Assembly: GCA_019973155.2 (NCBI GenBank)
Contig: BPQB01000062.1
Location: 124,001 to 188,000, forward strand
Source: Phanerochaete sordida
Taxonomy: Eukaryota > Basidiomycota > Agaricomycetes > Polyporales > Phanerochaetaceae
Direction of reading: 5' to 3'
DNA length: 64,000 nt
A model generated the notes under the pieces. The model did no database searches. It saw only the letters and a program-made list of their open reading frames with translations, and was not told where the DNA came from. Shown here in pieces: positions 56,093-64,000 of the stretch. Each line of letters begins with the position of its first letter. Position 1 is the stretch's first letter. The translations under genes were made by a program, and so were the position numbers.

Positions 56093-56284
56093 TCACCCAC
56101 AAAGACACCGCGTGCACTGGGCAGAGCTCGTATACCGGGCGCTGTCCCCAGGATTGAAAATCACTGCGCCATTATACGCAGTGGCGTCGCGCGGCTGCGC
56201 GCCCACACCCTGCCCGGCAGCCGCGAAGAACGCGCCGAGGACGGCGCAGCTCAGCACCACGAGGCTGTCCAGCACGTGCAGCAT
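56093..56284 (-). CDS. Small secreted protein, set C member 1 (63 aa)
   Basis: This is a single frame of 63 codons beginning MLHVLDSLVVLSCAVLGAFF, a signal peptide or signal anchor. A short polar part (RDATAYNGA) and a C-terminus rich in Ser and Cys (SSAQCTRCLCG) follow. The gene at 61620-61802 has the same start (MLHMPDTLVILSCAVLGVLF), the same RD...YNGA motif and the same ending (SSARCSWCLWG). A GTATAC donor near the end leaves open a spliced C-terminus. It lies 1.1 kb downstream of set A member 2, as its sister does from set A member 3. The function is unknown. Confidence 0.55.
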   Translation of the reverse strand: MLHVLDSLVVLSCAVLGAFFAAAGQGVGAQPRDATAYNGAVIFNPGDSARYTSSAQCTRCLCG

Positions 56285-57424
56285 CGCGCCGTGTCCTATA
56301 GCCTTCCATCAGCAAAGCGCAGAGCGCACAGATACAACCCGAGCACGCACACTTCAGAGCTGACGGCCAGTTCTATCTCCAGGCCGCTACCATCTGCAGA
56401 CGATATATGCGCCCCACGCGCGGGGACTCGGCCAGCTCGGCCACAGTACCCAGTGGCGCGTCAGTCGCGGCGCCACGCAGAGTGAGACGTGTGCCGTGCA
56501 GGCACACGCCCCGAACGTGCCTACAACGTGGCTGGCGACCTTGTTGCAAACAGGGTCTACATGGTTGGACGACATGTCGACGCAGATCAGACGCCGCCAT
56601 GCGCACGCACAACATCCATCGTTCTCGTGCTGCGGAACTCACCGGAGCCGCATCGTCTGTGATTCTCGTTCCGCACGTAGGCAAGACCGTTCGTGGTGCC
56701 GCAGATGCTCCGGGCGTGCGCGCCCCGGCTGGCGTGCCGTTGCCTGGGCTTCACGGCGAGCACTTCTCTTATGATGAGATCAGCTGCATGCAGCAGGAGC
56801 TGCTCGACCTTGTAGCAGACCTGGCCAGAAACGGTACTCGTGACCACAGAGACTCCCGCGCCTCCTCGAGCGGCCGTCACTCACTGGCAGTCTCCTCCAA
56901 CCCCTATTTCTCCAAGCTGTGTGTCTGGCTTTCCGCTCGTTCGTGCGCCCATTTTCGACATAAGCTAATGGAACACGGAGTCGCCGTTTCGGTAGAGACA
57001 AGAGGGTACAGCGCGGGGTGACGTGGAAGTGGAAGCGAGACAGCCCAGTCACAAAGCTCGCCGCTGGCACGGCCCGCCGAACGATGCCGGACGCCACCAT
57101 GCTTACACTGCAATCCCGATTTGGGAGCTGCTGTCGATCATCGGCGTCGGACGTGCGGCTCCCAGCGCATCTGTGTATTTTGACGAGTGTACTTGGGGCC
57201 ACGGCATGCAGAGACAGAAAGCGACATGTTGGGATAGACCTTGCAGGGTCCCAGGCAGAAAATTGGCGCGGCTCAGACAGGCGGAGCGTGCAGCCATGTC
57301 CATAGAACGCGCGGCCTCCTGAAGCACAGCAATTCGCTGCGTACGCTGTCATTCAGACAATGAAACTGAACGTGCGCAAGACATGTAGACATACAATCTT
57401 ACACGACAACAGCAACAGGCCAGA
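56285..57424. other. Spacer of the duplicated two-gene module, copy 1
   Basis: A segment at about 57070-57165 (core ccgaacgatgcc, then cgccacca) matches 62546-62640, in the same position between the two small genes of the other module. A 204-codon plus-strand frame at 56407-57021 contains a coding-like piece (GEHFSYDEISCMQQELLDLV) but has no sister copy and is not called. Confidence 0.45.
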
Positions 57425-58009
57425 TTAAAAGACAGCCGGGAACACGTCACCAGGGGCTAGCACTCCAGTGGTCGACACTTCGCCAGAGGACGCCGCTTCT
57501 GGGAGCGGCGCATTGAAGAAGTGCCCATCATCCCTACAGCAAAAACAGGCTATCAGCATCGCAGAGCGGCCCGCGTAGCAGAAGACCCACTGCTGCCTCA
57601 GCCCCTCGATCGGGTCCGTGAGCTCCGGCGCGAGGTCGAAGGAGCCAGACCCGCCGTCGAAGCCGGCATCATCGAGCGCAGCGACGTCGCGCCTGTCTTT
57701 CTTGAACCTTCGCGCCCATCAGCACTTCAAACCGCGAGCCGCGCACGCGCGAAGACACACCCCTTGCACCCGTGCTTCCCGCACGCCGCCTGGCGCACCG
57801 CTTCGTCGTCCGGCGCGCCGCTGAAGAGCGAGCTGAGCGCGCCGCTCCTGTGTGCACATTAGCGTCGCGGAAGGCTAGCAAGACCGGGAGGCGGCGTACT
57901 GCGTGTCGGAAGTGGCCGCGGGCGTGGGTGCGGGATGCGGGGGCGCGGCGGGCGCGGCGTGGGCGAGAAGGGTGAAGGTGAGCAGGGTGAAGGTCATGGT
58001 GAGGAGCAT
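57425..58009 (-). CDS. Small secreted two-cysteine protein, set A member 2 (145 aa, 4 exons)
   Basis: Exons are 57885-58009, 57761-57847, 57591-57707 and 57425-57533. The signal peptide MLLTMTFTLLTFTLLAHA is followed by a Pro/Ala-rich stretch. The cysteine motif CGKHGC is followed after two residues by an intron, then FKKDRRDVAALDD and the conserved FDLAPELTDPIEGLR. After the next intron comes DDGHFFNAPLPEAA, ending in PAVF. The two introns around the conserved exon occupy the same positions and phases as in members 1 and 3. The first intron (57848-57884) is only 37 nt with a weak GTCTTG donor and is the least certain part. The mature chain has just two cysteines. It is a novel-looking secreted family. 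Confidence 0.7.
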
Positions 58010-58041
58010 GGTGGTGGTGTGGAGAGTGGGGTGGTGCTGCT

Positions 58042-58097
58042 GTGAGTGCTTCCAGAGCGCTGAAGAGCGGCCAGACATGGGCTCGTCCCTTCTTATA
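58042..58097 (-). promoter_or_regulatory. TATA plus conserved leader block, set A member 2
   Basis: TATAAG on the minus strand at about 58092-58097 is followed by the block that reads gtgagtgcttccagagcgct on the plus strand (58042-58061). One base differs from the other two copies. Confidence 0.7.
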
Positions 58098-59676
58098 GGT
58101 GTCTGTACCGCCGAACTTGTCTTCCACGTACTGCATCGGTACAGATGGTGACGGGCGAAGAGCAGCTCATAGCTTTACCAGAGATTAGTATAAGGTGCGC
58201 TGAAGGCGAACAGAGTGTACCACTTACCATTTCGCCGCGGACTGCATCCTAGAATGCTTCCATAAACGGCGCCTCTTATACTCCAAAGAGGCGTACCTCG
58301 CAACGGCTTGACCCGTGGCACTGCTCTCTAGGGCGGCACCTGCAGATGACCCATAGTCAGCGTCCCTACGATCTCGACATGATCAGATGAACACCTACCA
58401 GAGGTTCGCGGTCAGATTATCGCCATGCCGCCCATACAGGCATCACAACGACTCATCATCCCACTGCGAGGTGCGTGCCCGCCGATTTTTTTTGGCAAAG
58501 GACGCACTCATCGCGCGCACCGCGGCATCGGCTCGCACAAGAGTTGAACGCACTATCGGACTGGTTCAGGCTCGTTCTTGCGAAGATCAACGCAATACAT
58601 ACCGGAAGCCAGACTAGTACATACAGTCGCAACGTCAAATGAGTCCGCGACGAGGTGCTGTTTCTGCAGGACATGGACATGGTGGTCAAGACGAAAGCGC
58701 GTCGCGCCTGGGCGCTAAACGGATATTCACCTTCGTCCGCGACCGCCAACACCTCCGCGACCAAACATGCTCCTGCGTCAACGACACTACCTGGAACCAC
58801 TCTTTGTTTTCCTGGTATTGTGACTTGTATCGCGGCTAGCGCGAGGCTGCTGCGCGCTGCCCCGTCTGAGGCCAAACGGAACGACACGAGCGCGTCGCCG
58901 GCGCGGCAAGGAGGGCGGAGCTGTAGGGCGAGTTCTGAGAGGGACGCGGTCATTCTCTAATTCCGCATGGTGCGTTTCTACTTCAATTGCCTGTTCTTCC
59001 ACGCGTTTCTGCGCGTCGCGTCTCATTCGAAGCTCAAGCACTCTAGGGCGTCGTCTCGTCCCTCCACCTCTTCCGGGCGAACGTGGACACAGATATCTTC
59101 AGCGAGGCATTTCAACATGCACGCTTCTTAGACGGCTACGTATGCTCAAGACCAAGACGCAAAGGCCTCTTGGGCAGCTCGCAAGGGACCCGCCCACACC
59201 CGAATCGAGACGTGTCCCTCGAAGCCTTGAAGGTCCGTGGTATTACAGACGCGCTTACTGTTCTCGAGCTTGACTATCACAGATGGACAATTCGATACCC
59301 CACGTACGGTCTCACAGGTCGCGGGGCTCTCGAAGATCTGCGCGCTGAGGGCGAAGCCCTTCACTGATGTATGCGAGCATGGGGAAGGCCATCATAGCCA
59401 GCGCAAAGCCCGCATGTATCCTAGGCACATCGATGTAGCCGTAAAGAGATATATATTCAACATTTTCTTCGATCGGCTTGGGGCGGCATTCTTCCGAAAT
59501 ATCCACCAGTCTGTGTCGAGATCACGGCTTGGAAGATGCGCCCGCTCGGCGCGCGCAGAGACGCGCTGCGCAGCCGCAGGCTTGTCTCTGTACTCCATTT
59601 CCCTGCATCCTCTCCTGCTGCCACCCTTGGCACGACGCTACAGAACACGCCTGACAATACGCGCGAACTCACACGT
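58098..59676. other. Intergenic / uncertain
   Basis: Frames at 58456-58953 (-) and 58655-58960 (+) overlap antisense, and neither is convincing. A leucine-rich piece on the plus strand at 59040-59360 (VVSSLHLFRANVDTD, LTVLELDYHRWTIRYP) resembles LRR parts of F-box genes and may be a small relic. Confidence 0.35.
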
Positions 59677-61094
59677 ATGGAGGTATCGGATTGCCAGGAT
59701 GTCCCGCCTGAGGTCTTGCAGCGCGTCGTCTGGCACGTCCTCACGCAGTTCCTCGACGATGTCATGGTCGGGCCGCTCGCCCTGGATCTGAGCTTCGACG
59801 CCACGTTGATGTCCACCGACGATGTGAGTCGTGTCTCCGTGGGTTTTCTAATATGCGGTGTTCTCACCGTTCTTCGCCTCACAGATGCTGTACGAGCGCA
59901 AGACGACTGCAATGACAGTACAGATGGCGCGCACGTTTCAAGCATGATTACCGTCCACGAGTCTGACACCGGACTACTGTAGGAACTCTTTCGCTCCCTA
60001 GAGGACCCGATGGCCCAGCTGCTCAGGGCTTCGTACAAGATCCGCCACATCACCCTCGAGGCCCTCGCCAAGACCTTCAACATACAGTATATCGACCTAG
60101 GGCTCGGGCGGTACGCACACTTCTCATGATGGCGCCCTTGCTCTGCTAACGCACTCCCAAAGCCTCGAAGGCGCGTGCCCCTGGCGCACGCTCAGCCTGC
60201 AGCGGTACGACGCCTGGTGGGCCTCGCACAGCCTCGAACCGCCCCCGGCACCCCTCGACGCGCCCGACGCACTCAGTGGACCACCGGTCCTAGCAGCGTA
60301 CCTCGCGACGGCGGTCCTGCAGCGCGAGGCGCGCCTCGTCTGGGCGTTCCTCGCCGCGCCCGAGCACCTCCAGGAAGACAGCGCGCGCGTCCTAGGGCCC
60401 TGGCAGCTCGGCATCGTCGAGCGGTGGGCGCGCCATGCGACCGCCACTCTCGCGGCGTGCCCAGAGCCCTTCCCACGCGGTGCACTCGCCCGGCGCGTGC
60501 ACGCCGCCGTTCTGGACGCGTCTGTCGCGGAGCTATTCGGCGTGTTCGTGCACCAGCTGCGCGAGGCGGCGCGCGGCGTGCGGCGCTGGCAGCAGCGCGC
60601 CGTGGACGCGCCTTTCGGAGGCGTCGCAGGCACGTGGGCAGCCACCCTCTCGGTCGGTGTCCGCGCGGGGATCAGACGCTGCCGGTGCTGACTTTGTCGG
60701 GCAGGGTATGGCGCACAATACGGCGGAGGCTCTGCTCAGGCTGTTCCAGGACGTACCGGCGCGCCTTGAGGAGTTCGATGAATTGTCAGGGTCGACCACA
60801 GAGTCAGTCGACGAGCTCATCGGGCACGCTAAGGTGAGAGTCACGCATCTTGTTGGCTTGCACGTCCGCTGAATGGTGCACCAGTATCTCGCGCTTATCA
60901 GCGCGCTGTCTGATATCGCGGACTTGGACGTGGAAGGACTGGTATATGAACGCTGTCGCAGCGAGGCCCTTTCGCTCTCTACGATATTCTCCCAGAGGCT
61001 TAAGAGGCTCTCGCCGCAGGCGCCTTTGCTCACCCATGATGCTGGTGGCGCGGCTATCGACGTGTCGGCTGTGGTACCAGAGGCTGGCGGCTAG
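59677..61094 (+). CDS. Protein of unknown function (386 aa, 6 exons)
   Basis: Exons are 59677-59823, 59885-59941, 59983-60110, 60163-60652, 60705-60833 and 60885-61094, all in phase to TAG at 61092-61094. The chain is mostly helical and has no signal peptide or membrane helix. It begins PPEVLQRVVWHVLTQFLDDV, continues YERKTTAMTVQMARTFQ and ELFRSLEDPMAQLLRASYKI, has a long Ala/Arg-rich middle (VLAAYLATAVLQREARLVWA) and ends with a helical pair (AEALLRLFQDVPARLEEFDE, ALISALSDIADLDVEGLVYE). Exon 4 is a 489-nt open stretch without an ATG, so it is missed by simple ORF finding. Intron 2 (59942-59982) would have a GC donor; a GT alternative at 59915 shortens the protein by nine residues. I do not recognise the family. 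The start could lie further upstream. Confidence 0.7.
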
Positions 61095-61619
61095 GAAGGG
61101 TACACTCGTGTTCGAGGATACCTCCATGTACGGTTTCGATCTTTTGCGTTGCCAGAAAATGGACGTCATTCAGATGGAATACCTTGGCTACACGATGCAC
61201 ATATTCAAAGTCTCGCTTGGACCGACTGGATCGTAGGGCCGCGCAGCAAGTATGTTCTGATCCGTAGGAGCCACGACTGTCCGACTGGGTGTAACGGCTG
61301 TGCGAGGCGGAGCACGGACGTCGCAGTCGCAGACGCGTCTGTCGCTGTCTGCGATTGCCGGTGCGTCCGCGGTGGAAGGTGTGCATGTTCGCATCACAGC
61401 GAGAGCGTGTGGGTGGGATCGTCGCGAATTGTTCATTGGTCGAAGTCCTGGCGTGGATGCTCTACGTGCTACAGTGTCCAGAATAGTACATACATGGTGT
61501 AAACATGAATATATCTTGTATGAAATGAGTGACTGTCTGCGGGGATGTGGGAGATAGGAGTGCACTAGCGTTTCAACTGTTGCAGTCGAGTCGTACTTGA
61601 GGACCGAGAATGCAAGGCG
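61095..61619. other. Intergenic, 3' flanks of convergent genes
   Basis: No supported gene between the unknown six-exon gene and the small secreted gene at 61620. Confidence 0.5.
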
Positions 61620-61802
61620 TCACCCCCATAAGCACCACGAGCACCGCGCAGAACTCGAATACCAGACACGGTCTTCGGGAGCCCCATTGTAGGGAGACGA
61701 ATCGCGTGTCTGCGCTGAGCGCGTGCCCCGCTGGAGGGCAGTAAAGAGCACGCCGAGAACGGCGCAGCTCAGTATGACGAGTGTATCGGGCATGTGGAGC
61801 AT
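61620..61802 (-). CDS. Small secreted protein, set C member 2 (60 aa)
   Basis: This is a frame of 60 codons starting MLHMPDTLVILSCAVLGVLF, a hydrophobic signal, with RDSSPYNGAPEDRVW and a Ser/Cys/Trp-rich end (SSARCSWCLWG). It is the sister of 56093-56284: the same length class, the same start and the same terminal motif. Immediately upstream, both genes carry a gctatagga/agtatagaa-like sequence 10-20 bp before the ATG. The pair of mod-sized duplicates with adjacent set A genes argues that it is a real gene despite its size. The function is unknown. Confidence 0.55.
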   Translation of the reverse strand: MLHMPDTLVILSCAVLGVLFTALQRGTRSAQTRDSSPYNGAPEDRVWYSSSARCSWCLWG

Positions 61803-62953
61803 TGCACTGTATTCTATACTCTCCTGTCGATCAGTGGGTGAGACGCACAAGGCTCGGACGCGCACCTTCTGGGAGCCGCCAACCAGTGCTGCCACGAGAC
61901 ACAAGCTGCGCACACATGTTATATGCACCACGCCCCAGCGCGCCACCAACGCGGCTGCCTCGGTGTGCTCGGCCCTGCGCCACACGACACGCGAGGCGGT
62001 GTTCATCGGGGCCGCACCAGGGATGTCTAAGGGACAGTAGTACCGGGATCTGCGCGATCTGTCACGGTGCCGACGCACATCAGAGATTGCCATGCGAGCG
62101 CACAGCGTTTTCTGATCTTCACAGGTTTGCTCGTAGGGTGGTCAATGGCGCCTCGCAGCGCGCGACGCGCTGCTGTGCACCGTCGGGGCCGGTCGCGGTA
62201 ATTGGGGTGCGGCATCGCTCCCGATGCACGTGTCGAAGTTACTGCGCGAACACTGTAGCGAGTGTGTTGGCTGCGTAGAAGATGTCAATGTGGGCGAGTG
62301 GGCTGTGTGCGTTGGCTAGAGGTGTGCTCACCGGCCGAAGATTTGTCCCACACACCCTCAAGCGAGAGTTGGGGTTCCTTCAAGGCTGCTTTGCCGTACT
62401 TCCGATGATCAGCCCATCGATATAGTGCCATGTACTAGCGAATATCTAGCGTACACGCCATCCTGCATAGCAAAGGGAAGCGGATGTGCGGCGGGTGTGG
62501 AAGCAACGGACAAAGGGCTCGCTGCCGGCGCGGGTGTGGCATGAGGCTGCCGAACGATGCCGAACGCCACCACGCCTGCACGGAGCTCCAGATATGGCAA
62601 CTGCTGTCTACCGGCAGCACATCGCCACCAACAGGCGAGCGCGTCAGGTATGTACGTCTCCGCACGTCGGCCGGGGCCGGCGACCATGGTCGGGAGCTAT
62701 GAGAGCATATAATTGCATTCTATTCCGATTGTTCCCGCGGACAGTCGTAGGCCGGAGTCGCACGCGGCGCGCTGGCATGCGCTCGAACGTGGCAATATAG
62801 CAGCAGTACGCAAGTATGCACTTCTGAGATCTGGGGCCCAAATGTGATATACTGTCGCATGACCGCGGCCGTTCGGCCCAGGCAACCAAGTATAAACGGA
62901 GCGCGGTATACCATAGACCAGAGCTTTGTACGCTACGAGGACGGTACACAAGC
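61803..62953. other. Spacer of the duplicated two-gene module, copy 2
   Basis: This matches the spacer 56285-57424 at least at 62546-62640. No supported gene; a 92-codon minus-strand frame (62409-62687) shares only a short segment (VAFGIVR) with the sister spacer. Confidence 0.45.
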
Positions 62954-63482
62954 TCAGAACACAGCGGTCGGCAGCACCGCGACGGAGGACGCTAGTACCG
63001 CTGCGGCCGTTGCAAAGCTGTCCGAGTCGATAGGCGGCACTGCCACTGTGGCCGCTGGGACGTCGTTGAAGTCGAAGACTCCGGCTGAGGCCTCCCTAGA
63101 AGAAGCTTAATCGTCAGCATCCGAGAAGGACCAGCAAAACGGGCAGGCACGCACTGGTCCCTCAGCCCTTCAAGGGTGTCAGTGATGTCCGGCGCGAGGT
63201 CGAACGCGCCGGACGCGTCGTCCGCGGCACTTCCGGAGCCGACGTCGACTGCGGCGCCGTCGAGCGCAGCGATGCTGCGCCGGTGATGATCAAACCTTCG
63301 CGTCCGTCAGACACGAGCGACACAGTGTGCGCAAGGACTCACGAGGCGCATCCGTCCTTCTCGCAGTGGTATGCCTGGAAGATCTGCTTGTCCTGCGGGG
63401 CGTTGCCGAAGATCATGCCGATGGGCGTGGCCTGCGCGAGGAGCGTCGCGCTCAGCAGGACAAAGACTGTGTTGAAGAGCAT
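62954..63482 (-). CDS. Small secreted two-cysteine protein, set A member 3 (140 aa, 3 exons)
   Basis: Exons are 63343-63482, 63155-63295 and 62954-63095, joined in phase (donors GTGAGT and GTGCGT; CTGAC branch sites). The signal peptide MLFNTVFVLLSATLLAQA is followed by TP. The cysteine motif CEKDGC is followed after two residues by an intron, then FDHHRRSIAALDG, a Ser/Ala/Asp-rich stretch and FDLAPDITDTLEGLRDQ. The last exon (EASAGVFDFNDVPAA) ends in PTAVF, like the PAVF end of member 2. Without splicing the frame would stop right after the cysteine motif, which is how an ORF finder sees it. The mature chain has two cysteines only. Confidence 0.72.
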
Positions 63483-63534
63483 GATGGAGGGCGAGGACGG
63501 CTGGGGCTGGTGTAGAGGATGGGACGGGACTGTT

Positions 63535-63587
63535 GTGAGTGCTTCCGGAGCGCTGGAGAGCATCCTTGCCTCGCGTTGTGTTTTATA
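63535..63587 (-). promoter_or_regulatory. TATA plus conserved leader block, set A member 3
   Basis: TATAAAA on the minus strand at 63581-63587 is followed by the block that reads gtgagtgcttccggagcgct on the plus strand (63535-63554), identical to set A member 1. Confidence 0.7.
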
Positions 63588-64000
63588 GGCGCATGGATCG
63601 TCAAAGCTGTCCTTTGAATGAGCATTGGCATCTATGTTGATAGTGGGAAAGGAGCTCTGTCTCTGCGCGAGCACCAGAGTGAGGAGCGCAACGAACGCGA
63701 ATCAAAGACGCCGCTCACCACCCATCCACAGATCGTAGCACATCCTGCCGACCCACAAGACGCTAACTCTGCTCTCAACAGGCGCGCTTCGCTACGGTCT
63801 GCCATCTTGGGCTGCCTTCGTGGGAGGCATCTGGACATGCCGGCGGTCAGCATGTCGACGATCGCGGGCACTCGATTTAATCAGATGCGGACTGACCGTA
63901 AGGTTCGTGCTCGACCCATTGCCATGCCGCCCTGGGAAGTATCTAGATGGCTCATTTGGAAGGGGTGCGAAGGATACGATTGTCGGCGTTCGGCTCGAGG
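63588..64000. other. Upstream flank of set A member 3, with start of a further duplicate
   Basis: 63838-63895 (ggtcagcatgtcgacgatcg and catgcggactgaccg-like sequence) matches the flanks of the set B genes at 52247 and 53548. This suggests that the small-gene array continues past the window end. Confidence 0.5.

Noticed and set aside
56407..57021. 204-codon plus-strand frame between small secreted genes
   Set aside because: Only one short piece looks coding. The frame is not kept in the matching spacer of the second module.
58456..58953. 165-codon minus-strand frame with one hydrophobic segment
   Set aside because: It overlaps an equally long antisense frame, has no sister copy, and I found no convincing splice partner upstream; left uncalled.
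54825..63482. Idea that the small secreted proteins are mating-pheromone precursors
   Set aside because: The spliced products have signal peptides and no C-terminal CaaX box. No STE3-type receptor gene is in the window.

Overview
Organism. The window looks like nuclear DNA from a GC-rich basidiomycete of the Agaricomycetes, probably of the Polyporales type. Genes are split by many 40-60 nt introns with GTRNGT donors and CTRAC/CTGAC branch sites. The content is characteristic: expanded F-box/LRR-like genes, a BTB gene, a DUF6535 membrane protein, a FunK1-type kinase remnant, a many-exon GMC oxidoreductase and a ribosomal P1 gene. No rRNA, tRNA, CRISPR or prokaryotic operon was seen.

0-18.7 kb is a tandem segmental-duplication array built from a purine nucleoside phosphorylase (PNP) gene and two kinds of F-box gene. 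The intact PNP (17409-18701, -) sits at the right edge. Two decayed PNP copies (1-640 and 6195-7262) lie to its left. Each decayed copy is followed by a shared spacer and a plus-strand F-box gene, one dead (2189-2990) and one intact (8367-9854). Four minus-strand F-box paralogs (3640-5083, 9982-11576, 12465-13929, 14875-16351) share a three-exon design. Three of them share an unusual GC-AG first intron.

18.7-26.4 kb holds a probable long spliced leader, a 1284-aa serine/acidic low-complexity protein of unknown function, and a short terminal-inverted-repeat element (MITE-like).

26.4-42.4 kb holds an intact 22-exon GMC oxidoreductase, four more F-box genes (the last pair is a tandem duplicate, one member frameshifted), a BTB protein, 60S acidic ribosomal protein P1 whose first coding exon is just the ATG, and a short FunK1-like fragment lacking catalytic residues. 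42.6-46.2 kb contains decayed F-box/LRR-like genes. 46.2-47.9 kb has no gene I can support. 47.9-50.7 kb is a DUF6535 gene.

51.3-64 kb is the most novel region: a cluster of very small predicted secreted-protein genes in several duplicated sets. Three paralogs (54825-55255, 57425-58009, 62954-63482) have a signal peptide, exactly two cysteines in the mature chain (C-x4-C), a conserved intron after the second cysteine, a conserved acidic motif (LAPEI..IEGLR) and a shared TATA plus about 20-bp promoter block. Two of them sit in a duplicated two-gene module with a second small secreted gene (56093-56284 and 61620-61802). A third pair (51337-51682, 52711-52992) lies in a 1.3-kb tandem duplication. 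An intact six-exon gene of unknown function (59677-61094) lies between the two modules.

All exon boundaries were inferred by eye from splice signals, reading phase and comparison of paralogs within the window. No search or transcript data were available.
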